A stretch of DNA of 37,528 nt from a virus, in the IMG/VR virus record IMGVR_UViG_3300017735_000034, positions 1-37,528 of that record; one strand, written 5' to 3'. Below the pieces are notes generated by a model. That model was given only the letters and a program-made list of their open reading frames with translations, did not search any database and was not told the origin of the DNA. Numbering within the stretch: position 1 is the first letter of the stretch; every line of letters starts with the position of its first letter. A program made the translations under genes and the position numbers. This document shows, piece by piece, positions 24,862-32,212 of this stretch.

Positions 24862-25044
24862 TTATCCACGATACACTCCGATAGCATCTGTTTTAGATAG
24901 CTGAGTGACTATGTTGCGGATACGAATACTAGGTGCGATACCATCCTTTTGTTTTAAGGATAGTAGATGGTTTACTGTAGCTTCATCCAATTTGATTGTG
25001 ATTGGTTTAGGAGTTACTTGTGTGTTGTCTGATGACAGGTTCAT
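24862..25044 (-). CDS. Putative ribbon-helix-helix DNA-binding protein
   Basis: The 60-residue leftward product contains KPITIKLDEATVNHLLSLKQ (about residues 13-32), followed by DGIAPSIRIRNIVTQLSK. That is a short beta strand, helix, turn, helix with the hydrophobic spacing of Arc/MetJ/CopG-type ribbon-helix-helix repressors, which dimerise to bind operators with the strand. The N-terminal dozen residues look disordered. It is located between the amidoligase operon and the 99-aa gene and has its own terminator. A role as local repressor of the leftward module or of the duplicated promoters is plausible but unproven. Confidence 0.6.
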   Translation of the reverse strand: MNLSSDNTQVTPKPITIKLDEATVNHLLSLKQKDGIAPSIRIRNIVTQLSKTDAIGVYRG

Positions 25045-25181
25045 AATATTATATGTATATTTTGGTTTATGTGTATATTAGTGTATTAAAAGCCATCGCT
25101 ATGTGACGGCTTGCAAGTGTCATTAGCATATATATAAATATACACCATAGTATTATAGTGAGTATGACTCCCACTGTTACG
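25045..25181 (-). promoter_or_regulatory. Leader and probable promoter region of the RHH gene
   Basis: This is a 137-base AT-rich gap. On the minus strand the leader holds CACATAAACCAA (25062-25073 on plus) 18 bases before the ATG. The same 12-mer lies before the amidoligase gene (27991-28002). TATA-rich strings abound, so no exact -10 box can be chosen. Confidence 0.4.
25088..25112 (-). terminator. Weak leftward terminator candidate after the GATase gene
   Basis: On the minus strand AAGCC and GGCTT pair, with partial pairing inside, and only four T residues follow. It lies about 70 bases beyond the stop of the GATase-GGCT gene and may end the two-gene operon. Confidence 0.4.
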
Positions 25182-26243
25182 CTAGTATGATTGTATCATT
25201 TTTGTATTAGGGTTACTAAGTGCATTGGCTTTGAAGTATAGCCATGCGTTGGTGATGTCGCCGTTATCTAACTCAACGGGTATTTGTTTCCGTTGGTAGT
25301 GCCATGGGACACCTTCAAGTGTGTCTAGTGAATCGCGATCTTCTATTTTGTCTACTTCGTATACTTCAATGCGTACGTTGTGACCTTTACCAGCTTCGTC
25401 GAACATATACGGTAGGCTGGATGATATTTGCAGTGGATACTTGTTTATAGTGTAGCCTGTGCTAACTAACTTCATGCCAGTGTTGAATCTATCGTAGTTT
25501 CTACCGCCTCCTTTAAGAGTGCCGTAGACTGCAACTTTGTTGTTGTTTTCCCAGCTAGGATAATCTGTATCTGAATACCAATTATCGTAGTAGTCGTCTT
25601 CGTATAGGGGGTCACTACATATAGGTTCTTTTGCTAGATGACCGCTATATCTAGTGGTACAACTGGTTGATTTTTTACTATATGATGTGAGTGGTTGTGA
25701 GTATTTACCTGACCAGTTGTAGTGACCAGATGTATAACCCGTTCCGTAACCGATGTATTTAGCGAAACAGTCTGATTTGCTGTAGTATACACCTTCTTTT
25801 TTGTGCCATTTGCCGTGGCGTGTTACGTTGCCGTCACCGTCTACGAGTGCAAACCGTGTTTCTGTGAATGATAGCATTGCATCCCAGTGTTCTTCTGGTG
25901 TATTGCTTAGTATATCACATACTACTTGAGTGTCGCACTTGTCTTTTGATCCTAGATCGGCAACAGTGCCGTTACTGAATAGCCAGCGTTCTGGTTTGTC
26001 TACAAAGAACGGGTGACAGTTATCTAGTATGACCGGTCCTTTGGTTGCATACCTATAGTGTGCTACGAAGGGTCGCTTTACTTCTAGAAGTGTGCGCGCA
26101 CGTTCATAGTCCATTGTTGTGATACATTCTAGATCGTCTAAGTAAACGATACCGAATCCGTCTGGGTTCTTAGTCTCCGCATTATCTATGTAAGTGGGAT
26201 TAAGGCTTGTTTTTGCTTTTGGTTTATGTATTATTAGGCACAT
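25182..26243 (-). CDS. Class II glutamine amidotransferase fused to a gamma-glutamylcyclotransferase (AIG2)-like domain
   Basis: The 353-residue leftward protein begins MCLIIHKP; Cys2 would be the N-terminal nucleophile after methionine removal. Class II GATase landmarks follow: GFGIVY, HYRYATKG, NCHPF and FSNGTVADLG (all before about residue 95), the usual places for the RxAT and NG motifs that bind glutamine. From about residue 236 a GGCT/AIG2-like fold starts with VYGTLKGGGRN (Y240), continuing with IEVYEVD, DSLEGVPWHYQRK-type and NAWLYF segments. The first domain would release ammonia from glutamine. The second is of the family that cyclises or cleaves gamma-glutamyl linkages. It lies 4 bases downstream of the putative amidoligase, indicating one operon and probably one pathway. 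Confidence 0.8.
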   Translation of the reverse strand: MCLIIHKPKAKTSLNPTYIDNAETKNPDGFGIVYLDDLECITTMDYERARTLLEVKRPFVAHYRYATKGPVILDNCHPFFVDKPERWLFSNGTVADLGSKDKCDTQVVCDILSNTPEEHWDAMLSFTETRFALVDGDGNVTRHGKWHKKEGVYYSKSDCFAKYIGYGTGYTSGHYNWSGKYSQPLTSYSKKSTSCTTRYSGHLAKEPICSDPLYEDDYYDNWYSDTDYPSWENNNKVAVYGTLKGGGRNYDRFNTGMKLVSTGYTINKYPLQISSSLPYMFDEAGKGHNVRIEVYEVDKIEDRDSLDTLEGVPWHYQRKQIPVELDNGDITNAWLYFKANALSNPNTKMIQSY

Positions 26244-26247
26244 TGTA

Positions 26248-27981
26248 TTATACTTCTGTGGTTTCTATTGTGTTGTTATGGGCTACTTCTAGAGCTTCTG
26301 TATTTAGAAGGTCGTCGTGTATATCCCATGAGCTTTGGTTTTGACTCCAGTGACGTTGTGCGTCTGTGAGTAAATTTCTAGGTCCTTCTGATTCGTGAGT
26401 GCGTAGATACTGAAGGATACTGGTTAGGTTAACTGTGGGGTCGTCGTCGAGCCATGCTTGGAACTGGTATGAATTGATTACCATAATTTTTAGGTCATCA
26501 ATACGATTTTTGTATGCTGGTTCTAAGAAGTCTTTTATATCCCATAATAAGAATCTAATTTTTTTGTAAACATGTGAGTCGTAGAACTCTGATCTGAAAC
26601 ATAGATCATATTTGAAATTACGATACAATGTTTGTGTTCCAAACTCTACATCTAATCTACTGTTAACAGTATCCATAGTATTTATATATTGCTCTTTGTT
26701 TTCTACATAGTTATATATATGGCTGAATAGATGTTGGAACAGTTTGAATCTGCGTAGTAGTTGTTGTTTGTTGTTGATGCGACTTGGTAGTCTGAATTCT
26801 ACACGACGTGGGTTGTCTTTCATAACAACAGCTCCATACCGTTCGTGGTTACCTGCACGTAGTTTTTTGTTATAACTACTGTAAGTATTTCTTAGTCGTT
26901 TTTTATACATGCTATATATAGGACCTACGAATTTTGATATGTCACTTAGCTCTATTTGGTAGTCACATATGTCATCTTCTTTGAATGCTACATTTGTATG
27001 ACCACCGCAGTCGTAAGTGGTTTGTTCGTCTACGTAGTCTGATGCTACTACGTGTGCTTGGAATGTATCAAAGTCACCAAGGTTGTATATGTTGGTTACA
27101 CCTTCTACGCCACAGCTACTGTCTGTTTCCCAGTGACTGAATAGTGGTTGTGTTTCTACTGCTTGACCACATCCTCGTCTACCATTTACACTTGTTTTTT
27201 CTACTTCAAATCCGATTGTGAATTTGTTTAGTCCTGCTACATCTGTGCGTGCTGTTGATGTGTTTGATAGATCAATAGGTCGTGGACCGTGGTGGTAGTC
27301 GTTGATGTAGTCACGAGTGTTGCGTGTTTCACCATACTCGCTACTACTACTTCTATGTGGTGCGTCTTCATGATAGTAACAATCGTGCTCTTCGTTGTAG
27401 TTACAGTGTTCTTCTAGGAAGTGTTCTTCATAGTGATCACAATACCTGATTGAATCTGATTGCGGTGTGTATGCACAGTCGTCAACTATTATTGGTATAC
27501 CTTCATTATTTTGTGCAAATAGTTTTTCTATAAGCATATACGGCATTACTTCGTATATATTATTTACTGCTCGGTCATTAAAATCAACACCACTTATTCT
27601 TTCATACCATTCATATTCCATACGTAGAGTATTTACATAGTACAAGCCATCTATTATTGTAGCTATTTGTCGTGCCATGTCTACATGGTATATTTTTGTT
27701 TGTCTTGGGTTAACAATTACTAGTCTGTAGTTATGTAGCTCGTTTGCATAACGATCTTGTGGTATATTTTTATACTCACCATTTTGGTCTATTACTCGTA
27801 TATATGGTCTTTCTGATATGCTTTCTACACTATGTATAGGTTTGCATACTTCTGCACACACATTATCTATTTCTGAATCTCTGCGTGCTCTGAGAAACTC
27901 AAACACATCTCTAGTTTCATAGAATTTAGTATAGTGTCCGATGTCTCCTGTTGATTGTGCTTCTGTGTAGTCGTAATACAT
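26248..27981 (-). CDS. Putative amidoligase (COOH-NH2 ligase, glutamine synthetase-like fold)
   Basis: The 577-residue leftward protein has a unique N-terminal half with a Cys/His cluster (about residues 181-210, CDHYEEH...CNYNEEHDCYYHED) that may bind metal. The C-terminal half shows the amidoligase pattern: GFEVE at 257-261, HWETDSSCGVEGVTNIY, then CGGHTNV from C325, and RRVEFRLPSR at about 392-401. These resemble the metal- and ATP-binding acidic residues and the GGH and R motifs of the amidoligase_2-type family, which form amide bonds between carboxylates and amines. Adjacent class II GATase and GGCT domains are the known companions of these enzymes in bacteria and phages. The substrate is unknown: peptide, peptidoglycan, protein or DNA modification are all possible. 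The gene is AT-rich. Confidence 0.72.
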   Translation of the reverse strand: MYYDYTEAQSTGDIGHYTKFYETRDVFEFLRARRDSEIDNVCAEVCKPIHSVESISERPYIRVIDQNGEYKNIPQDRYANELHNYRLVIVNPRQTKIYHVDMARQIATIIDGLYYVNTLRMEYEWYERISGVDFNDRAVNNIYEVMPYMLIEKLFAQNNEGIPIIVDDCAYTPQSDSIRYCDHYEEHFLEEHCNYNEEHDCYYHEDAPHRSSSSEYGETRNTRDYINDYHHGPRPIDLSNTSTARTDVAGLNKFTIGFEVEKTSVNGRRGCGQAVETQPLFSHWETDSSCGVEGVTNIYNLGDFDTFQAHVVASDYVDEQTTYDCGGHTNVAFKEDDICDYQIELSDISKFVGPIYSMYKKRLRNTYSSYNKKLRAGNHERYGAVVMKDNPRRVEFRLPSRINNKQQLLRRFKLFQHLFSHIYNYVENKEQYINTMDTVNSRLDVEFGTQTLYRNFKYDLCFRSEFYDSHVYKKIRFLLWDIKDFLEPAYKNRIDDLKIMVINSYQFQAWLDDDPTVNLTSILQYLRTHESEGPRNLLTDAQRHWSQNQSSWDIHDDLLNTEALEVAHNNTIETTEV

Positions 27982-28126
27982 TTTATTATATTGGTTTATG
28001 TGCGAGCCAGCCAGCCACCGTGACGGACTGCCCTCAACGAAGTGGGCAGACCGACAAAGGAAAAGAGAGGAAGCTTAAAAAGCATTGAAGAGTTAAGACG
28101 TAAGAGCCGAAGCGTTACTTTAGTGT
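27982..28126. other. Non-coding gap upstream of the amidoligase operon
   Basis: This holds the leftward leader with CACATAAACCAA (plus 27991-28002) and a hairpin CTGCCC/GGGCAG (28028-28033 with 28044-28049). The AGCCAGCCA string near 28006 resembles part of the terminator stem at 24051. No gene was found. The leftward promoter for the amidoligase gene should be here, but no convincing pair of boxes is visible. Confidence 0.45.
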
Positions 28127-28241
28127 AATGATGACGACGATTATTAAAACAAATTATATTGTGTTTTAGGCTTGACAGCTGTTATTTAGGGGACACTTAT
28201 AAGTGTTTAAGGGTTTAGAGTTTATAACGTCTACGTCATCT
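28127..28241 (+). repeat. Promoter-like direct repeat, copy 2
   Basis: This is the second copy of the block at 23362-23477: AATGATGACGA, TTTTAGGCTTGACA, TATAAGTG and a conserved GGGTTTAGAGTTTA leader. Conservation runs well past the -10 position, into what would be transcribed sequence. Confidence 0.85.
28172..28203 (+). promoter_or_regulatory. Candidate early/phage promoter, SP6-like
   Basis: TTGACA is at 28172-28177 and TATAAG at 28198-28203 (20-base spacing). From 28184 the string ATTTAGGGGACACTTATA closely resembles the SP6-class promoter ATTTAGGTGACACTATAG, differing by one substitution and one inserted T. It may serve the phage-encoded RNA polymerase, with the TTGACA box serving the host enzyme. 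Confidence 0.55.
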
Positions 28242-28278
28242 AGCTATAGTTAATCTTATGGTGCACTCTTAGTGTTAC

Positions 28279-28327
28279 TGATGATAGTTGTCGGTTCGCC
28301 TACGTGATGATAGTTGTCGGTTCGCCT
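28279..28327 (+). repeat. 23-bp direct repeat upstream of the early genes
   Basis: Identical 23-base copies lie at 28279-28301 and 28305-28327, each beginning TGATGATAGTTG and ending CGGTTCGCCT, separated by three bases. They sit immediately upstream of a TTGACA box, as operators or activator sites often do. Confidence 0.9.
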
Positions 28328-28337
28328 GAAAAAATGC

Positions 28338-28366
28338 TTGACACAACACATTATGGGTCTCTTACT
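28338..28366 (+). promoter_or_regulatory. Weak sigma-70 promoter candidate before the first early gene
   Basis: A perfect TTGACA (28338-28343) is followed 17 bases later by CTTACT (3 of 6 matches). The -10 is poor, so activation through the adjacent direct repeats is possible. Confidence 0.35.
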
Positions 28367-28413
28367 CGCCTCTCAAGCCTTTAGCTTTTTAAGGGCATAA
28401 CCCAAAATACACA

Positions 28414-28584
28414 ATGATTATACAAAACGAAGATGCACGCAACAGCTATGACGCTCAAATACCTGAATTTATGAAGTGGGCGCAACAACGAATAGCTAGA
28501 GAGGTTAAAGAAAACGAAGAGCTTGTTGATAAATACGGAACAGCGGACATTCATTCGCCTTTCATTAAAAAGACTAATAAATAA
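28414..28584 (+). CDS. 56-aa early protein, unknown
   Basis: ATG at 28414 opens a 57-codon frame ending TAA at 28582-28584. The product begins MIIQNEDARNSYDAQIPEFM and is highly charged with a predicted helix through QQRIAREVKENEELVDKYG. It ends in PFIKKTNK. I recognise no family. It is the first gene downstream of the early promoters and lies four bases before the next small gene, so it is probably an early host-interaction factor. Confidence 0.6.
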   Translation: MIIQNEDARNSYDAQIPEFMKWAQQRIAREVKENEELVDKYGTADIHSPFIKKTNK

Positions 28585-28588
28585 TAAC

Positions 28589-28792
28589 ATGATAGTTAAA
28601 ACCACTCCGCGACCGCCCTTATTTAAACCAGATACTGAAGCTATTTTAACCAGAGGAGTAAACGCATTAACTATGGCGTGTGACTCCTTGAACTCTCAGA
28701 ACGAAGAACTGTTAGAAGAGATTAAAGGCTTGAACTTACAAATAAGTCGTCTTCAAGAAAAGATACTAGAAAACCCAGCAGACAAGGAGTAA
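28589..28792 (+). CDS. 67-aa coiled-coil early protein, unknown
   Basis: I use the ATG at 28589 (product begins MIVKTTPRPPLFKPDTEAIL), because the longer frame from 28523 would overlap the previous gene by 62 bases. The C-terminal half (SLNSQNEELLEEIKGLNLQI and on) has leucine heptads and looks like a coiled coil. No family is recognised. The stop is one base before the RNA polymerase ATG, with GGAG just upstream of that start, so it probably forms an operon with the polymerase. Confidence 0.65.
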   Translation: MIVKTTPRPPLFKPDTEAILTRGVNALTMACDSLNSQNEELLEEIKGLNLQISRLQEKILENPADKE

Positions 28793-28793
28793 A

Positions 28794-31223
28794 ATGACAG
28801 ACACGCTATCTCAAGAGCAGTTAAACGCTGATATGCAGACCCTAGGTCTTGGACGCTATCGTTCGCGCAACGAATCAGCCAAGAACCGAGATGCTGAGCT
28901 TGAGACGCGCTATGGTCAGAGACTCATGAGAGCCTCTCTGCCTATTTATGTTAAGGCTATTGATGACTGGATGCTAAAGATTGCATTACAGAAAAATCAA
29001 GCTCGTTACCAGATAGACGTCGTCGACTTAGACTCTAAGCTAGTGTCGTTTGTTGCCGTTAAGGGTATCTTAGACAGCATCACCAAGAGAAAGCCCTTGT
29101 CTGGTGTTGCTCACCACGTAGGTGCACAGATAGAAAATGAGTGTCGCTGTGCTTTTCTTTTAGAGAATAACGAGGAGAAAGGAAGTGGTATACTGTTGGG
29201 GGCTAAGCGTCGTAAGGGGAAAGCCTCTAAGATACGCCACGTTCGCTCTAGCATGAAGCATGAGGCTTCAAAGGGGTTGATGGACGCTTGGGATAAGTGG
29301 AGCCATAGGGACAAGCTTAACGCAGGTTTACACCTTGTTGAGCTGTTGCGTACATCGACGTCGTTGATTGAATACGTCTACATCGTCGACAGTAAAAGAA
29401 AAAAGAAACCAACTAGGTATGTTACAGCCACCAAAGAAACTTTAGAATGGATTGAGAACTTCAACGAACACCGAGAGTTGCTTGAGCCATTCTGGTTGCC
29501 AACCATTGAACTACCTACTCCTTGGGAAAGCGTGTGGGAGGGAGGGTATGATACTAAAAACACCTCCCTTCCACTGTTGCCGTTCATAAAGACATCCAAT
29601 ATGGATTTCTTAAGGGACATAAAAGGTTCTATAGATGCTCCTATGCGTGCCACAAATCTTATCCAACAAACACCGTGGCGTATCAACTCCAAGGTTTTAG
29701 ATGTCATGGGGTGGTCTTGGGAGAACTCTTTACAAATAGGAGATCTACCTTCTAGGGAGGACGAGCATCTACCACCATTACCCTCAGACTTTAAAGAAAA
29801 CGAGAAGGCTAACAAGCAGTGGAGGCAGATGGCGGCTCGTGTGTATAACCACCGACTAAGTACCACCAGTAGACGCCTGTTAGTTGCCAAGGTTCTTTAT
29901 GTTGCCAATAAGTTACGTGGCAATCGCTTCTTCTATCCATCTCAAGTGGACTTTAGAGGGCGCATCTACAACATCCCTGCGTTTCTTGGTATCCAAGGAC
30001 CAGATATGAGCAGGGGGTTGCTTGAATTTAACCGCCCATGTAAGATCAAGAATGATGAACAAGCCTATTGGTTGGCTATTCAAGGGGCAAACACCTACGG
30101 CAACGACAAGGTGACTCTAGACGAGAGGGTAGCGTGGGCTAGAAGCATAGCTAACGAGGTCGACAAGGTAGTACAAGACCCCAAGAACAACACCTTTTGG
30201 CACGAAGCCGATTCACCTTGGCAGTTCTTAGCTTGGTGTTTTGAGTGGGCTGAGTATTGCGCTACGGGTTCTGTCACTTCTCATCTTCCAGTTAACATGG
30301 ACGCAAGCAATAATGGCTTGCAGATTCTTTCTATGCTTATGCGTGATCCATACGGATGCGAAGCAACCAACGTATTACCAACAGACACACCTGCCGACAT
30401 ATACCGAGTGGTGTCTGACAGTGTTGTTGCTAAACTAATCCACGACAGAGACACGGGGGGTAATCCCGTCGCTTCCGATTGGTTGAGCTTTGGGATAGAC
30501 AGAAAGCTCGCTAAAAGACCCACAATGGTTTGGCCCTACGGTGGCACTTTTTATAGCTGTAGAGCCTACGTCGACGAATGGTATCAAGACACACTTAGAA
30601 AAACTAGGTGTCCTAACCCTTTCTCAGAGGACTTACGCTATAAAGCTACTGGCTATCTTGCTAGGTTAACGTGGGCGTCAATTAACGAGGTGCTCCTTAA
30701 GCCTAAAGAATGTATGCAATGGTTACAGGGGGTAGCTCTTGAGCTTGCTAAGCACAAGCAACCAGTTCAGTGGGTGACGCCTTCTGGTTTTCCTGTATTG
30801 CAGGACTACCGCAAGACTCAAAGTCAGCACGTTCAGAGTCTAATCAACGGGGAGGCTACACATATCAAGTGGTATACCGACTCCTCTGACATCTCAGCCA
30901 GAAGACAGAAGCAGGGTATGTCCCCAAACTTTGTTCATTCCCTCGACGCTTCAGCCTTGACTGAGTCTGTAATACGAGCTAATGAATACGGTATATACGA
31001 CTTTTCAATGATACATGACTCTTACGGAACGCACTCAACGTCGTGCGCTTTATTTGGAGATTTATTAAGAAAATCATTTTATGACATTTTTAGGGTTGAC
31101 TTGCTTGCTGACCTTAGATACCAAGTTATTGAAAGACACCCAACTATAAACATTTCAGAACCACCACGCTACGGAGATGTAGACATATCAAAGGTCTGCG
31201 ACAGCACTTATTTCTTCTGTTAG
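28794..31223 (+). CDS. Single-subunit DNA-directed RNA polymerase, T7 gp1-like
   Basis: The 809-residue protein is shorter than T7 RNA polymerase (883 aa) but keeps all catalytic motifs. Motif A is PVNMDASNNGLQ with D503, and motif B is KLAKRPTMVWPYGG with K574 and Y582. VHSLDASALTESV follows, and motif C is MIHDSYGTH with D742. These correspond to T7 D537, K631, Y639 and D812. It would transcribe the middle and late genes from phage promoters. The reduced length falls in the N-terminal half and probably reflects a different promoter-binding domain. A GGAG box lies just before the ATG. Confidence 0.97.
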   Translation: MTDTLSQEQLNADMQTLGLGRYRSRNESAKNRDAELETRYGQRLMRASLPIYVKAIDDWMLKIALQKNQARYQIDVVDLDSKLVSFVAVKGILDSITKRKPLSGVAHHVGAQIENECRCAFLLENNEEKGSGILLGAKRRKGKASKIRHVRSSMKHEASKGLMDAWDKWSHRDKLNAGLHLVELLRTSTSLIEYVYIVDSKRKKKPTRYVTATKETLEWIENFNEHRELLEPFWLPTIELPTPWESVWEGGYDTKNTSLPLLPFIKTSNMDFLRDIKGSIDAPMRATNLIQQTPWRINSKVLDVMGWSWENSLQIGDLPSREDEHLPPLPSDFKENEKANKQWRQMAARVYNHRLSTTSRRLLVAKVLYVANKLRGNRFFYPSQVDFRGRIYNIPAFLGIQGPDMSRGLLEFNRPCKIKNDEQAYWLAIQGANTYGNDKVTLDERVAWARSIANEVDKVVQDPKNNTFWHEADSPWQFLAWCFEWAEYCATGSVTSHLPVNMDASNNGLQILSMLMRDPYGCEATNVLPTDTPADIYRVVSDSVVAKLIHDRDTGGNPVASDWLSFGIDRKLAKRPTMVWPYGGTFYSCRAYVDEWYQDTLRKTRCPNPFSEDLRYKATGYLARLTWASINEVLLKPKECMQWLQGVALELAKHKQPVQWVTPSGFPVLQDYRKTQSQHVQSLINGEATHIKWYTDSSDISARRQKQGMSPNFVHSLDASALTESVIRANEYGIYDFSMIHDSYGTHSTSCALFGDLLRKSFYDIFRVDLLADLRYQVIERHPTINISEPPRYGDVDISKVCDSTYFFC

Positions 31224-31260
31224 TAATAACACAACAACAACAACCAAAAAGTAAATAACA

Positions 31261-31863
31261 ATGAGTAAAACAATACCAACACCTGTAGGAAAAGCCTACT
31301 ACCCACGCATAGATACAGCAGACACGAAGTTCAACCCAGATGGCGTTTACAGCTGTAAGCTCCACGTCTCTGAGGCTGATTATAATTCGTTTGAGTTGAT
31401 GATGAAGGACATCGTCAACAAAGCATACCAAGAAGAGTGTTCAAAACGAGGCGTGTCCTCGCTGAAGCTCGCAGGAACCTCACCTGTTCGTGTTACGAAA
31501 GATGGTGATTACGAAATATACGCAAAACAAGTAGCAAAGAAGGACACTCGCAAGGGTCTTCTTACTTTCTCTGTAAGTGTATTTGACGCCAAGGGCAACA
31601 AGCTAGAAGAAGTGCCCAAGATTGGAAGCGGATCGACCCTCAAGATGGGTGTCGAAGTCTTCCCTTACTTCACTGATTTGAATGGCTTCGGTTATTCACT
31701 AAGGCTCAAAGCCGTACAAGTATTAGACCTCGTTGAATACAACGCGGGTGATGCGTCGAGCTTTGGGTTCTCCTCCGAGGAGGAAGGTTTCACAAGCAGT
31801 GGTGAGTCACTAACAGAGGCGTTTGACGCTAATGAGAAGACGCTGGAGCAAGCCCCGTTCTAG
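31261..31863 (+). CDS. Single-stranded DNA-binding protein, T7 gp2.5-like
   Basis: The 200-residue protein opens with IPTPVGKAYYPRIDTADTKF, resembling the OB-fold start of T7-like SSBs. It contains GSGSTLKMGVEVFPYF in the central barrel and ends in an acidic tail whose last residue is phenylalanine (EQAPF). That aromatic tail docks onto the polymerase and helicase in T7. It coats single strands during replication and recombination. The upstream 37-base gap is A/C-rich (AACAACAACAACC) with no Shine-Dalgarno box. The endonuclease gene overlaps its 3' end. Confidence 0.88.
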   Translation: MSKTIPTPVGKAYYPRIDTADTKFNPDGVYSCKLHVSEADYNSFELMMKDIVNKAYQEECSKRGVSSLKLAGTSPVRVTKDGDYEIYAKQVAKKDTRKGLLTFSVSVFDAKGNKLEEVPKIGSGSTLKMGVEVFPYFTDLNGFGYSLRLKAVQVLDLVEYNAGDASSFGFSSEEEGFTSSGESLTEAFDANEKTLEQAPF

Positions 31864-32212
31864 TACTTACCGTTCTCGTTTTGAAGAGACCGTCGCCTCC
31901 TCTCTGTCTGAGCAGGGGGCGACTTTTTCTTACGAGTCCGTTAAGCTCAAGTATGAGCGTCAGTGCGTCTATACGCCAGACTTTATACTACCTAACGGAG
32001 TTGTAATTGAAGTAAAGGGGCGGTGGATAGGTTCAGATAGAACTAAACACATCGCCGTAAGAGAAAAGAATCCAGAGGTGGATATACGCTTTTGTTTCCA
32101 AAATGCTTACAACAAGCTGAATAAAAACAGCAAGACAACATACGCAGATTGGTGCGACAAAAACGGCTTCCTCTGGTGTCACAAAGAGATACCAAAAGAA
32201 TGGCTGATTTAA
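31832..32212 (+). CDS. Endonuclease I (Holliday junction resolvase), T7 gp3-like
   Basis: I choose the ATG at 31832 (product begins MRRRWSKPRSSTYRSRFEET, 126 aa) rather than the TTG at 31823. The catalytic pattern YTPDFILPNGVVIEVKG gives D50, E60 and K62, with the same spacing as T7 D55, E65 and K67. A SDRTKHIAVREKNPEVDIRF segment follows, as in gp3. The enzyme resolves branched phage DNA and degrades host DNA. It overlaps SSB by 32 bases and the primase-helicase by 13, a tightly packed string. In T7 an amidase gene (3.5) lies between genes 3 and 4; it is absent here. Confidence 0.92.
   Translation: MRRRWSKPRSSTYRSRFEETVASSLSEQGATFSYESVKLKYERQCVYTPDFILPNGVVIEVKGRWIGSDRTKHIAVREKNPEVDIRFCFQNAYNKLNKNSKTTYADWCDKNGFLWCHKEIPKEWLI

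Noticed and set aside
28279-28327. CRISPR-like array or tRNA T-arm (GGTTCG) in the 23-bp repeat
   Set aside because: There are only two copies with a three-base spacer and no cloverleaf arms around them. I found no tRNA gene or CRISPR array in the window.
31823-31831. TTG start for endonuclease I
   Set aside because: An ATG three codons later gives the normal family start.
32149-32199. TTG-initiated extension of the primase-helicase
   Set aside because: The ATG at 32200 leads directly to the zinc finger, and the extension is only the overlap with endonuclease I in another frame.
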